Origin: Sycon ciliatum | Taxonomy: Eukaryota; Porifera; Calcarea; Leucosolenida; Sycettidae | Reading direction: 5' to 3' | DNA length: 64,000 nt | Assembly: GCF_964019385.1 (NCBI RefSeq) | Contig: NC_088644.1 | Coordinates: 15,678,631-15,742,630, forward strand | Part shown: positions 29,535 through 41,057 of the stretch, one piece after another | Position numbering within the stretch: the first letter of the stretch is position 1 | Layout: the number at the start of each line of letters is the position of its first letter | Position numbers and translations under genes: made by a program | Notes under the pieces: generated by a model | Told to the model about the DNA's origin: nothing | Database searches by the model: none | Seen by the model: only the letters and a program-made list of their open reading frames with translations

Positions 29535-30110
29535 CCCGTAAATATTATTGTTCCACCTGAGGAATTATTGGATTTCAACGGTGTGCTCAAGAGGATGATA
29601 TTCCTTGGCATTATCATTGTTGAGTTCTGTCTCGTGCGTGGAATAGAGCTAGTGGAACGTTACGGCTTGATTGCTAACGTTCATGTGTATCCAACATGCA
29701 ATCAACGCTGTTCCTTTTCGGTGCACAATGGAGGCATTGATGAATATCGTTGGCGGTGCCAATGTGACGGCTACGTCAAAAGCGTCCGTGTTGGCTCATT
29801 CTTCCAACGGAGCCATTTGCCTCTAGATTTGTTGATGGCGGTCATCGTCTTCTGGGCCAAGCAAGAGCCGGTGAAGAACTTTTCAAATGTTACAAGGTGA
29901 CGGAGAAGCCACTGCTCGACTGGTACAACTTTCTCCGAGGCGTGACAGCTGAGTACCTCACCAATAACCCATACCATCTGGGGGGGGGGTTGTGGAAATC
30001 GATGAAGTACTTTCACCGGAAGTATCATCGCGGTCAATGGAGGGAAGGCCAGTGGGTCTTTGGTGCAATCGAAAGGTACAGGATAATCACCCCACTGAAC
30101 TCCGTATCCC
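29535..30110 (+). pseudogene. Merlin/ISXO2-like transposase remnant
   Basis: The frame from about 29535 carries the N-terminal zinc-ribbon-like part (PTCNQRCSF, then YRWRCQC) and KSVRVGSFFQRSHLPLD, typical of ISXO2-like transposases. A frameshift near 29895 moves to the next frame, giving LLDWYNFLRGVTAEYL. At 29991-30005 VEIDE supplies the first catalytic aspartate. A second shift leads to KYFHRKYHRGQWREGQWVFG. Homology then fades, and the second aspartate and the glutamate of the DDE triad are not found, so this copy is inactive. Downstream frames to 30440 (including PRRGRPPP) could not be assigned. Confidence 0.78.
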
Positions 30111-30596
30111 TTATGCTTAGTGGCACTTCACCAGCCGCTACAGACTTTCTACACAGCTCGACCACGATGGCTCCCAATGTGAAAGTCGGTATGTGGGTAG
30201 GACTCTTCAGCACCTGGATGCACGTATCCGTCGGCATGTCCCATTGCATGCGATGCCTGAGGATCAGCGTTGTACACGGCCGCGGAGAGGCCGTCCTCCT
30301 CCGAAGCGTCTCCCTGGGGGTGGTGTCCAGTGCTGTGTCCTCCCAGTCGCTGGTGTCGTCATCATCGTCCGTTTCAGTGTCGATGGAAGTGTCGACAGCG
30401 GTTACTTCCCGAAGGTGTCAGGGGTACCCGCGTAAGTCGCTAGATGTGACTACAACAACGGCAGTGAGTGCAACGACCATCACCAAGAGGCGGCGTGGAT
30501 CTGTGAGTGCAACGACCATCACCAAGAGGCGGCTCTCGCGGAGGCGGATCTCCACCTAAATGCAGGGGTAGAACAACCTTGGCAACGGCGGCAGTG

Positions 30597-30786
30597 TCGA
30601 TGGCAGTGTCGATGGCAGTGTCGATGGCAGTGTCGATGGCAGTGTCGATGGCAGTGTCGATGGCAGTGTCGATGGCAGTGTCGATGGCAGTGTCGATGGC
30701 AGTGTCGATGGCAGTGTCGATGGCAGTGTCGATGGCAGTGTCGATGGCAGTGTCGATGGCAGTGTCGATGGCAGTGTCGATGGCAG
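30597..30786. repeat. 12-bp tandem repeat, about 16 copies
   Basis: GTGTCGATGGCA repeats almost perfectly. Further GGCAGnGTCAA variants continue to 30960. Because the unit is a multiple of three, the frame stays open (MAVS repeats), but there is no sign of a real protein. Confidence 0.97.
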
Positions 30787-31009
30787 GGTCAGCAACAACA
30801 ACTGGTGCGTCTCTATTGGTAGGTTCAGTGACACCGCCAACAGCAGGGTCAATAGCAGCAGCAGCAGCACAGTGGACGGCAGTGCTAACGGCAGAGTCAA
30901 CGGCAGGGTCAATGGTAGCGTCACCAGCAGAGTCAACGGAAGTGTCAAAGGCAACTGATGTGGTGCCGACTTCTGCGCCTGGCAGGGACTACACTGGAGA
31001 CGTCTGACT

Positions 31010-32409
31010 GTGGTCCTGGCTAAAGTGTCAATGTTTGTTCTGTTGATCGTGAATATGATTCTTCTGTTGCCAACCACCTCATTGCGAATGCTGATTGTGC
31101 TCGTGTGTATTCTGATAGCCACTTCTCTGTTTTGTCACGTACCCGTGTGCGTGGCCTCGCCCATCTGAAGGTCTTAGAAACTAATAATTTTATATTTACA
31201 CTACCCAGCCACCTTTGAGAAGAAGTAACGACGACCGAGACGACCTGGCCATTATTCGAATGCGCCGTTAAGCGACAGTGAAATTACAAGACAAGCGGGA
31301 TAGTTCCTCAACATCAAACGCTAGATCAAAATTTAGCAGCATCGGACGCAGCACAGCCCTGACTGGAGTGAATGCCCCATGGGCTTCTGGGTGTGTGTCA
31401 AGTGGCTGTTTTGCGGCGGAAGATGCTGACTGAAAGCGCAGGCAAAATCAGTGTACATGTTGAACGGGTATTGGTGGCGTGGTGTGGCTGGCAGGACAAT
31501 GATTGCCCCAGGGGCCTCTGGGTCTGCCGTGTCGGCCACTTTCGCTTCGTCGTTCGTTCCCCGTCACGTCACTATGGGACAAGTACAGTCAGCCGCAGTA
31601 CCTTTCTTTTGTGGCACATGCAATAACTAACTTTTCTGGTGTTAGACTGACTGCAGTTTTTTGCGCCCCCTTTTCACACGTGCTACATGTTCCTGTTCCA
31701 GTCATGAGCGCGTGTCGTTATCACCTGACCTTGTTATCACTTTTGTCACTTTTGTCACTTAGGGTATGCCACGTTTCTATGCAGAATGAGCGCAATTGCG
31801 CCAATTTAGCCCTATAAAGATCAGTCCATTCTTATTATTCTTTCATTCAACATCATATGCCTCCACTGATGAGCTCAGGAGGAGCGAAACAGCTGTCTGG
31901 AGGGTCATTGTCAATATCAATATATATACCGGAATTGTCCCCGCTGTGGTGATGGTGATGTGAGTGCAGAGTTTGGATCGGCCAAGAGCGCAATGTGGTG
32001 GTGTGGTGTATTGGATTCCAGCCACCTTTGTGTAAACAAAAGAAAAATGTAATATCTCTTGCTTACTAACCCCCCTGATCCCACTAGTTAACGTAGCATC
32101 CATTATTTTGGTGTTTGTCTTTACACAGTGTGTGTTTTTGTTCCTCTTGTCTCATTTCTCACCTTCTCTTTCTCTCTTTCCCTTTTTCTTTTCACCCCTT
32201 CGCTAAATTTATCACCTTGTTGTAATGGTTGCCACCCTTGTGATGCTACTTATCCCTATGTTTCATTGGTTCTGGGTGCTTGTATTTCATTTGAAGAGAA
32301 TGCCCGAAAACTGGTTCATGAATTTCGGAGTCCTTATTGCTGATGATGGTAAAGAATAGCTTGAGATTTGTAGTTTTTCTTTCCTTGATAAGCTTCCCAT
32401 CTCCAAGAA
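31010..32409. other. Interior of the Merlin-type element, unassigned
   Basis: No domain or repeat was recognised here. Frames are short on both strands. The GC-poor part near 32130-32230 is CT-rich. Confidence 0.4.
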
Positions 32410-33040
32410 AGAAATAAGCTATGAATAAAATTAAACTGGCGCTCATGTCAAACAACAAAGAAGCAAAGGTTTAGTTCCGGAACGTTTTCTTGTCACATTT
32501 ATCAATGGAATCTCGTGATTGACAGAAAAGAGATACACGGCAGTAGGATTAGGATTATATACACTTGAACCTTAAGGTGACAGCGTGAAAAATAATGATA
32601 TTCACACAAATAATACGCGGCAACCATTCGTAAAAGATTATTAGGGGAGTGTGAGGGATGTTTTTTTTACCGATGCATTTTCACATACTTGTTTCATTAC
32701 TATCCTAGGATTACACTTTTAACATCCATCGCACTCCCCTATTAATCTTTTACGAATGGTTATCACATATTAGTTATCACTATAATAATAAATGTAGAAG
32801 AGAAACCGAGTTTCAAACTATAATAATAGTGATAACTAATACGTGATATACACTTGAGTTTAAGGTGACAGCATGAAATATTATTTTCATGCTGTCACCT
32901 TAAAAACTCAAGTGTATATATCCAACTGCTCTTTATCTCTTTTCTCTCTCAGTTGTGAGATTCCATTGATAAATGTGACAAGAAAACGTTCTGTAACTAA
33001 ACATTTGCTGCTTTGTTGTTTGTTCATAGCTATTTTACGG
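32410..33040. mobile_element. Nested palindromic element with multiple inverted segments
   Basis: The outer arms AATAAGCTATGAA and TTCATAGCTATT are joined by inverted matches including GAACGTTTTCTTGTCACATT, TACACTTGA...AAGGTGACAG and its complement. Inside are a second pair, ACCATTCGTAAAAGATTA with TAATCTTTTACGAATGGT, and a third, AGTTATCACTATAATAATA with its complement. This looks like a foldback element carrying another foldback. Confidence 0.75.
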
Positions 33041-33203
33041 TTATTATCTCCACGTTGACTATTCAAAATTAATAATACGGTGCACAGATATGGAAAACAG
33101 AGTGCTGGCCGAGACAGTCAAATCAATGGTCACAGGACGTATCCATGCAGTTTGACAGGCCAGCTATTGCCCGGCTGTCCAGAAGTAGCTCAGCTTTTTT
33201 CAG

Positions 33204-33410
33204 TACAGTCAACTTCGCTAATAACGACTGCGGATATAACGACAATTCGCGAATAACGACAGAATTTCCATGCCCAGAGCAAAGTCCCATCCAACTGTAA
33301 TACCTACAATGAGACAGTTCGGGTATATAACGAAACTTCGCGAATAAGGACACTTTCCTTATGCCCCGCCGAGTGTCGTTATAACTTATACCCAAAGTTG
33401 ACTCCAGTTT
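33204..33410. mobile_element. MITE, CAGTCAACTT ends
   Basis: TACAGTCAACTTCGCTAATA on the left and the complement of CCAAAGTTGACTCCAG on the right enclose repeated ATAACGAC and TTCGCGAATAA motifs. This is the common layout of pogo/Tigger-type miniature elements. Confidence 0.6.
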
Positions 33411-34852
33411 TACCCCCGAGTCAAGTGAGTTTGACTACGGTACTCACAAGTCACGACTTCATTGGCAATATGTGGAGCAGTGGAGGCGGCTGCTCCCTAC
33501 TTTGGAGGTCGCACTTCCTGCTGACGCTTGGTTGATTTATGACCGCCGTCTGAAGCACACAACCAGCATATCGAAACGCTACACTCAGCAAGAAACCAGC
33601 ATTGGAAAGTGCATGTACCACTCCCTAGGTTCTTCAGCGGGGGGATTTACCCTAAATATTTGCGATTGAGTTGGTTAATGAAGTTTTAAAATATTCGGAC
33701 GGTGCTGAAGGAACACCACAACTTCTAGCGCTCCAGCAGCCCAAATACCGCTGTGTCTAGTAGCAGTACTTCGCGAAAAGAGGTTTTGAAACCGATAATT
33801 TCACAAAACCTCATACCCATGATAACCGCTATCCACTAACAATAGGAACATACTACAGTCATGTCACGTGAGTCGAAAAGAAGCATTTACCGTTGGAAAG
33901 ATCACCTCAAACTGTTACTTCGACAGGAAATTCCCGGATACACAACATTTCTTCGCTTCAGCAGACTCTGGAGTTGGAAATCATCTCTTACCTTGCAGCC
34001 TCTGGCAGAAGGACTGACTTGCCGATATGCATGGAGCCGCTGAGGAAAACATGCTGAAATTCCGGTCCGACAAGGTGAACCTCCACAGCAGGAAATGGCG
34101 AGATAAGTGAGACATGTCCATAAACGTGTCAAAGGACGCTGCAAGCGACGCCACAAGCTATCAACCACCCGCCATGGCAAGGAGATACATTTCTCCAGGA
34201 GGCTACCACAGAGAGAAAGGAAAAAAGAAGCTCTTCCAATGATGTAGACCAGCTAATGGTAGACGCTGAACACCAACCAACCTCCTTGCAGCCAACTAAG
34301 CACCTAAGTCCTTGTCTGCATGAGCTCGAGTGAGCTCGCCAGGCGGGCGGACTGCTGTGTAATCCCCGACCCTGCAGCAGACTCACACCATTGAAGTGTC
34401 ACCTGTAGAATTGGCGCTAGCGCTCCCTCAGGTCAAGGTGTGACATAGCCTACAACCTAACCCTTAGTTACCGTGTTGGGTAAGTGAGGTGGTAAGTAGA
34501 CTGAGACTGTCAATATTATTTGTTGCCCAGGCGAGGGGCTTCTCACCGGCATGCACCACAAATTCACAATGTCAATGGACCACATGCCAGCTTGTAGTAC
34601 TTGTCACTTGGAGATTTTGAGTCAGTTGAGAAATGAAGGTTGCGTGAGTCGAGGGTCTGGCTGCACTGGCACTTAACTGTACTTGTATGAGTCTTAGACA
34701 GGGGCGTCGGGAGGCATTCGACATTGGTGCGGCCATGAAGAGGTACGTGGGGTCCGGGGCCCTCCCCTGGGAATCCTTTTTGGAAAATTGGACCCAAATG
34801 GTCCACATTTCATTGCTTCAAAAATCACAAGACAAACATTATCAGTGGCTTT
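33411..34852. other. Intergenic, unassigned
   Basis: A weakly coding-like frame at 33430-33669 (containing QWRRLLPTLEVALPADAWL) is reminiscent of a retroelement gag but not assignable. A fragment with CAGGGGCGTCGGGAGGCATT near 34699 is another hAT-like end. The rest is unassigned. Confidence 0.35.
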
Positions 34853-35049
34853 GCAGGGGCGTCGGAAGGTATTTTTAGTGTGATACGGTCAGTCATCTGA
34901 AGTGCAGTTTACTTGTGGGGGAGGATGGCGGAGGCGAAAATTTTGGAAATTTAGAGCAGATCAGTGTATTTTATTGATTCACGGGGTACCTGAGGCAAAA
35001 AGTGGTACGGTCAATACCGTAGTGACCGTACCGTGTCCGACGCCCCTGC
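34853..35049. mobile_element. hAT-like MITE (CAGGGGCGTCGGA ends)
   Basis: GCAGGGGCGTCGGAAGG at the left and GTGTCCGACGCCCCTGC at the right are inverted ends of an about 197-bp element without coding capacity; ends resemble those at 13638-13950. Confidence 0.75.
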
Positions 35050-35184
35050 TTTGGCAGCACCTGCCGCACTGGTTCCGATGCAATACGGATGGAGTGGCGA
35101 AGAACAGAGGGAGGGTGATCAGCCATAGGCCGTTCTTATTTTTTTCATACACTACAGTTTATGGCCGAGTCACCTCATCATTAT

Positions 35185-35641
35185 TACAGGTGGAATCATG
35201 ATAATTCAAACCTCAAAATGCCAGGAAAAAACTTCTAATTATCCGGACATTCTAATTATCCAAACATGCACCCACAACACAATATCATTAATATGTATGT
35301 CAAAATGCTCTCATGGTCACGCAGAGTTGCGCTATGGACCTTAGACACAGATTTCGCGGATACTGAACTGACCGGCACAGCCTGCTCATGCAAACTGAAC
35401 TGACCAGTACAGTGTACAGTGAACTTCGAATTACACTTTGCTAACTTCAAATTATCAGCACAAATCCCACACATTTTCTATGTAAGTGGAATCTGTGGGA
35501 CTTCGGACATATCCAGTTCGAGGTTCGAATTATCAAAATTTATGCGGGACTCGCATTGATAGAAATCGGTCCTGGAAAAACTTCTAATTAAGCGGCATGT
35601 TCGAATTAAGCCATATTCGAATTATCAGGATTCCACCTGTA
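35185..35641. mobile_element. MITE, CAGGTGGAATC ends, TA duplication
   Basis: TACAGGTGGAATCATGATAA at the left is matched inverted by TTATCAGGATTCCACCTGTA at the right, both flanked by TA. TCTAATTA and GTTCGAATTA motifs repeat internally. Tigger/pogo-like non-autonomous element. Confidence 0.85.
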
Positions 35642-37269
35642 TAGCGGTATGCAGTGTTTGGTGAGATCTGTCCGTTCCGTTCTTCTACGCCCCGCAGTAC
35701 TTTACACCACAGTGTGGCTTACGCAGTCATGACTTTAGAAGATCTGAAGAAAACACATTGTATTGATGACAAGAGGATAAGGTATACATGCAGTGCAGAA
35801 GATAGTGAAGAAGTCGAGCAGAGCTCCGGTGATAGCAGCATTTTGACCAACCACCACAATCTCAATCCCTTGACAAGACATGCAGAATCCCTGGATTTCT
35901 CTCAAAATCCCTGGATGGCACAAAAACAAGTGAAAAAGAGTTTTCCCGCCAAGAAAACGTTCAACTCTGCAGCTCTGCGCACAGCACAGTTCGTATCGAC
36001 TCTGTAGTGCAGTTTGATCAGTCGGCGCCCGCCTGTCACTTTGTCAGTGCAGATCTTGCAGGCTAGGCATGGTCAGGTCTTGAAAGTGCTGTGCACAGTT
36101 CGAAGTGCGAATGAGCACCGTACATACCTTTGAAAAAAGTTTTTAAAAAACCGGGACATTCGGGGCGAATCCATGGAGTTTTCAGGAAAATACTGTATCA
36201 GACAAAACTGTGGTTTTCTGGGAGTTTGCTTGAAATCCCCGGGACCCCGGGAGGTGTGTTGATTTTCCGGGATTTTCCCGGGAAAAACGGGAGGGTTGGC
36301 CAGTATGTAGCAGGATAATTATTATAACTAGTAGTGATATGCTTGGGCAGCAGCAGCAGCAGCACAAGAAGCAAAGCAGCCAGTGGACAAAGAACTGCCA
36401 AGAACTGCCAGGCACAATACTGATAAAATGGAAAAAATCGCATAGAGTGCTAAGACTGAGCATGGACGAGCACGTGTACCTCCAGGAGCAAATCTAATGC
36501 AAAAAGCCGAGTACAACACCAGAAACCTGCTGGTGGTAATGGGCGCTGTGTAACAGCATGATAAAACAGTGCGCATGTGCAGAAAACCTACCAACACCTA
36601 GTCTTATGTTACACAATACCATACTGCTGCAAAGCTTAGAATTATAATATAATTATTTATAATACATGTGCAGAATCAAACAAAACATCGTCAACACTTC
36701 AACAATCATAGAGCAGCAAATCCATAAAGCGCTGTCCAGCTAAGCCGCGAAATCCTGTGTAAAGTAAATATTCCGCCCCTGTCCACTCAAAGTCATCTGG
36801 TGCGAACATTGAAAACTCAAGCTCAAACTCACAACATGTGAAAGGTGCATATGCACTTCAACAGCAGCGCACACACAAACACAGCAGCAGTCAAGAAGCA
36901 TACCATACAAACACAGGGTACCGTAGACACAGAGTGCTAGCGCAGATTCGACGACAGACTATCAACACGACGCTCAAGCCCTCTCCTAGTCTCAAGTCAG
37001 TGAACATGCGCACTCAAAGAAACCAAAAACAACAATCAGCCAATGACAGTCCTTGGCCAGAGCAAAGCGTACTTGTTGGCACCGGATCTCCAGATACCCA
37101 TAAAAGTTCTAGAGCTTAGACAGCTGTCAGGCTGCTGCGAAGTGATCCTATCCTAGGGAAGCAGTTACATGTTTACTGCACTGTACACTATCATTGGTGG
37201 CAATGAGTAGTCAGCTATGCAGCACTTATCGGTGATGATGGATGGCCTATCAGTGACGTAACCGCGCTA
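35642..37269. other. Intergenic; 3' flank of the GPR157-like gene
   Basis: A GC-rich phrase with CCGGGATTTTCCCGGGAAAA near 36262 looks like the end of another hAT-type MITE. A 118-codon frame at 35654-36007 has no recognised similarity. The part next to 37269 should contain the 3' UTR of the minus-strand receptor gene. Confidence 0.4.
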
Positions 37270-37563
37270 TCATTGGTGACGATGTGCAATCAGCGGAGTA
37301 GCCTCGCTGTCCGACGAGTTGAGGCTATGTGGATCGGCAATGCCACTATCATTAGCTGCTGGTGAGATGGCAGTCAGGCCAGCACCGGGAGAGCCTCCAG
37401 CTCGCTGCAGTGGGCTAGCATTCCAGCCGGCGGCCTGCGGAGGTGTATACACCTGGATGTCGCGCTGGCGGTGCAGCATGTTCAGGTAGTGCTGCCGTAC
37501 CTTCTTCGTGAACACCACAAACAGCAAACCATTGCAGAAGCCCTGTGCAGAGTCACCCACTCC
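37270..37563 (-). CDS. GPR157-like exon 3: TM7, tail and stop
   Basis: Acceptor GTCACAG, then GVGDSAQGFCNGLLFVVFTK, a basic stretch KKVRQHYLNMLHRQRD, a serine/proline tail and TGA at 37270-37272. Confidence 0.85.
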   Translation of the reverse strand, partial: GVGDSAQGFCNGLLFVVFTKKVRQHYLNMLHRQRDIQVYTPPQAAGWNASPLQRAGGSPGAGLTAISPAANDSGIADPHSLNSSDSEATPLIAHRHQ

Positions 37564-39625
37564 CTGTGACGATAGGTCAACAAACAGTAAGACAACGTAC
37601 ATGTACATGTAGTTTTAAAAGAGTTTATTCATTGCTGCACCATTGAATGTCCCCTGCAGTAATGCCGGGCGCCCAAAAACGAACGGGCTAGAGTTTCACC
37701 AAACAGAGTATACCGCCATAGTACATACAAACGGTGACTCAACTGTGCATAGACTGTAGTACATAACAAATACAACAGCTTAGGCTACGAGGCTGGTATG
37801 CCACCCAACAGCCACTATCTACCAACACCACAAAATTCCACACAGGCACACACACACTGTACTTGTACCGTACTTGCTCACTGCCAAAACTGGTCACGTG
37901 GGTTTCCCCGGGAGAGGAGAAAGAGACTCAAAAGGAATCTTGGAAAGATGACTCAATTGGCTATTGAACCGCCCAACGGCTGACACACCCTGAAATCCCC
38001 AAACTCTGGGTGGACTTAGAAATGATCCCACATACAGGCTCACCACACCTCAGTAAGTGGGTGAGGACAAGGTGCAGAAAAAAGGATTGACGGCATTAGG
38101 GTATCCGTCCTGGGATCCAGCTGCAGTTACCCCTGCCCCCAGTGAAGGTAATAGGTGCTACTAGTGTGGGTGGCTAAATCAGAGTGGATGGCACCCTCTC
38201 TCCCCCCCCCCCCCCCACACACACACCCACACACCTACCTGCAGAAAGTGCAGTGTCTGGTACCAGGTTTTGGGCCGATCCATCTGCGGATCATCATCGT
38301 CACTGAACATATAGTACATCTGGCGCACGGTCATGATGGACGACCAGATATGTAGCAGTATGAACAGCATGGGAAGCAGCATCAGCTTGCGATCAACAGC
38401 TTGCACTGCCACTACAGAACCGCTCGTCACAAACTGCTCGCCTGCCTTTGTCTAGCAGAGCAATAACAATACAAACCAAAGCACTCACTAAGTCAGCAAG
38501 CTTTACATTAATAATATAATGCTATATCCCGGGCCCTACAGACAGGACATCACCTCCACAAAACGACCACGAAAGGACGAGATGGTGGGGCGCTCTGACG
38601 GTACTTTACGGCAACATGATATGCTCGCACCTTCCATCTTATCAATTCGCTTGTCCCAGCTGGCACCTATGCTTTTTCAGCCGCCTACTGCAAAAGAATT
38701 TGCAGAACGTCCTCATCCTTGCTATCGATGACAGTGCATGGCCACTAAAAGTGGTGCCAGCTCATTTGCTGTGAATCCACCAAATCATTTGCTGTGAATC
38801 CACCAAATCGCATGGCCTAAACCGCATCACATGCACCTCACTCAACTTATTCTAGCATTTCTGTCCTAAATCGCACCGTGTGCATTCTCCAATAGCTCTA
38901 GTGTTTCTAGAATCCACAAATAAATAAAAACATGGGCTATACCAGATCTCTAGATCCAACCTTTAGCGCCGTGAACTTACCTCCTTCTGGATGTGAAAGC
39001 GGGTGCGGAAGTAGAGAATGGGCACGAGGATGTACGCTAGGTACGCCCAGAGCTCACTAGCCAGGAAGATGAATACGGTGGACTTGACGTGACCGATGCC
39101 TGGTTTGAGCACACACCACCAGCCTTGCCAGCCGGTGATACTGCTGGGCCTGCCACCTAACAGCTGCATGCCTATAAGAGTGCACGTCACCGCCAGTGGA
39201 ATGCCCCAGCAGATGACGTAGAAGACGACCATCACTCTGACATTCTTGATCACTTGCCACTGGAGCACAACGGCAGCGTAGAGATACACGGCCAGGGCAA
39301 TCGTCCACAGAAGGCAACTCGCGCCAAAGAATGTGGCTGCAGCTGCTTGTCCTTGACATATGCTCGGAGAGTGACTGGCAAGTAATCCTGTGCCATTGCT
39401 TACTGCTACTCCTAGATCAGCTACGGACAGGCACACTAGAATGTGCCTGGAACGACTACGTATCGTTTTAAACAGAATGTAACTGATGATAATCAGTGAT
39501 GAGCCGAAAAACGACAGCACGCACACAGCTAGAATTGAATATTTTAAGGCATCACTCGGCTCATAGGCTGTGACGTTTGCTGTATTGGACGACGCCAGGT
39601 ATTCCACTGAATCCATACTATCCAT
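37270..39625 (-). CDS. GPR157-like seven-transmembrane receptor, three exons, 383 aa
   Basis: Exons on the minus strand are 38981-39625, 38239-38451 and 37270-37563; all junctions are phase 0 with GT-AG borders. The protein has a short N-terminus with one sequon (NVT), seven hydrophobic segments, and a C-terminal tail of about 60 residues. Similarity to GPR157 is visible in SRSRHILVCLSVADLG, the IALAVYLYAAVVLQ and CWGIPLAVT segments, RKLMLLPMLFILLHIWSSI (TM6), and GVGDSAQGFCNGLLFVVFTK (TM7). GPR157 is related to the cAMP-receptor-like group and signals from cilia in vertebrates; the ligand here is unknown. The gene is complete and divergent to the small gene at 41537. Confidence 0.85.
37867..38176 (+). 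repeat. 310-bp interspersed repeat, copy 1 (copy 2 at 63130-63435)
   Basis: Both copies start near TTGCTCACTGCCAAAACTGG and end CTACTAGTGTGGGTGGCTAA, in the same orientation and with over 90 percent identity by eye. Both are preceded or followed by CA and C runs. No terminal inverted repeat was seen. This copy is in the intron of the receptor gene between exons 2 and 3. Confidence 0.85.
38239..38451 (-). CDS. GPR157-like exon 2: third cytoplasmic loop and TM6
   Basis: Acceptor CTGCTAG, donor CTGCAG|gtaggt. It encodes the end of the third loop, the RKLMLLPMLF TM6 start and an acidic extracellular loop (SDDDDPQMD). Confidence 0.85.
38520..38980. other. Receptor intron 1 with a fragment shared with 17.2 kb
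   Basis: 38540-38620 resembles 17205-17290. A 25-bp unit, CATTTGCTGTGAATCCACCA, is doubled at 38762-38806. No other feature. Confidence 0.5.
38981..39625 (-). CDS. GPR157-like exon 1: N-terminus and TM1-TM5
   Basis: Begins MDSMDSVEYLASSNTANVT at 39625 and ends HIQKE|gtaagt. The second methionine is an alternative start. TM1 to TM5 are encoded here, with cysteines in SICQG and WWCVL positioned for the TM3-ECL2 disulfide. Confidence 0.85.
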
Positions 39626-40703
39626 CGTATCTGCTAGCTAGGTTTATCCAATATTATGTAGTTTGACAGCAGCAGCTCGTTCTATCCAGTGTGACCCGCA
39701 TGTTTGGTTGATTGTCGTCCCTTGGATCCGGATTCAGCCATTCAACACGCCATGGTGTATTCAACGAACAAAACCACAATTACAAGTAGAGATCATGCAC
39801 GTAGACTCAACAACAAAACAAAAACTCCATCTGCAATTTGAAGTTCTGAACTCTCCAATCATTTTCAAACAAAAAACAAAAAAACGAACGACTTTTTATG
39901 TTGTAAATAATTATAAAGCCGTTGATCTGACTCGTTTGAGCGAGCTCGAGCTGCGGGCGCGAGCGCGAGCTGCGCGATCGAGTTCTTGAGCTTTCTCTTT
40001 CTGCGCTACGTATACGTAGCTATGACTATGACCTGATGACTTTAGTTTTCATGTAGAGGCGACGGTTTCAAATAGGAAATAGGTTGCAAACCGGAACGGA
40101 CTCAATATTCACTTTCTCTCTTGGTATTTTGATTAGAAAACATATGTCACAGTGAGACTACGATGTGTTATACTCCGAGCCAAAATTTCATGGCTCTGCG
40201 ATGACCAGAAGCGCCATATCAAGCAGGTGAGTTTTTGACGTGTTGCTTCGCACTGCGACTTGAGTTTTACGACTTTCGAAAAATCAACTTCTTGTCGCAG
40301 GTAAACAGCGGCTCGCCTCTCGACAATAAAGCACCGCATACCAATCAAAACTAATGGAAGCACACACAAGGCTTATTGTTACTCTGTACTGGCCGTCGTG
40401 GAGCGATAGCAATTACCTAATTTCAGACCCAGAGTGAATTTGACGGGCACTCTAAAACGTGTCCGGTTTGGAGCCACCTCTGATTTGAACTTTTTTGAAG
40501 CGAAAAATTGGGCAACTTGGAGGCAATGGGTCAACACAAAGGAGTGGCTCAGTTCGATTGACTCTGGCCCCAGAGCAAACTTCAACATGCCAGTTTCCTT
40601 CCACAAACATATTTCGAGTGAAAAATCAACGTTGATGATCGTTTTGGGTCTATACAAATTTGGCTGTCAAAACGTTCCGGTATCGAGCCGTCTCCTCTAC
40701 TCT

Positions 40704-40778
40704 GATGGTTTTCATGTAGATATCTACTCTTGTCAGTTAAGAGTCTTGGTACCAAGAGTAGATCTACATGAAAACCAT
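40704..40778. repeat. Hairpin with CTACTCTTG/CAAGAGTAG arms
   Basis: ATGGTTTTCATGTAGATATC and the following TACTCTTG are repeated inverted after a loop of about 20 bp, ending GATCTACATGAAAACCAT. The CAAGAGT motif is shared with the palindromic insertions near 50.5-51.2 kb but points the other way. Confidence 0.8.
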
Positions 40779-40877
40779 TTCTGACATGTCACATGACAAT
40801 CGACATGGCAACAGCGAATCCTAGCGCGACTTGCCGTGCTTTGAATCAGCCACTGAAGACCTGTGAGCGCTTGCAGG

Positions 40878-40953
40878 TCTCCGATTTTCCAATCGGAGCA
40901 CGCCCAGGCGTGCTCCGATTGAATCGGAGCACGCCTAGGCGTGCTCCGATTCA
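40878..40953. repeat. Tandem palindromes AATCGGAG...CTCCGATT
   Basis: Two consecutive palindromes of about 30 bp (AATCGGAGCACGCC, 2-bp centre, GGCGTGCTCCGATT) follow a shorter CTCCGATTTTCCAATCGGAG hairpin. Confidence 0.95.
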
Positions 40954-41015
40954 GTAGTTCGTGCAATGCATGTCAGAAATGGTATCAAAGCATTCGTACT
41001 CGGACTCAAGTGCTA

Positions 41016-41057
41016 GAATCGGAGCCCTCCGCGCTAGCGCGCGTCGGGCTCCGATTC
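41016..41057. repeat. Third AATCGGAG...CTCCGATT palindrome
   Basis: GAATCGGAGCCC and GGGCTCCGATTC flank a GC-rich centre (GCGCTAGCGCGC). It is the same outer sequence as the palindromes about 100 bp upstream. Confidence 0.9.

Larger units (their letters stand above)
29170..33204. mobile_element. Merlin/ISXO2-type DNA transposon, about 4.0 kb, decayed
   Basis: Terminal inverted repeats of about 110 bp (29170-29280 and 33095-33204) begin ACTGAAAAAACGACGAGCTA and share GACCATTGATTTGACTG and GGCCAGCACTCTGTTT. A broken transposase of the Merlin (IS1016/ISXO2-like) type lies at about 29540-30110. Later sequence holds a 12-bp minisatellite and a nested palindromic element. The 8-9-bp target duplication expected for Merlin was not seen; the right edge abuts another MITE. 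Confidence 0.75.

Noticed and set aside
30507..31007. Protein with many MAVS repeats
   Set aside because: It is a 12-bp minisatellite inside a decayed transposon, with the complementary strand equally open.
35654..36007. 118-codon ORF as a gene
   Set aside because: No similarity, no splice partners and location among transposon relics.
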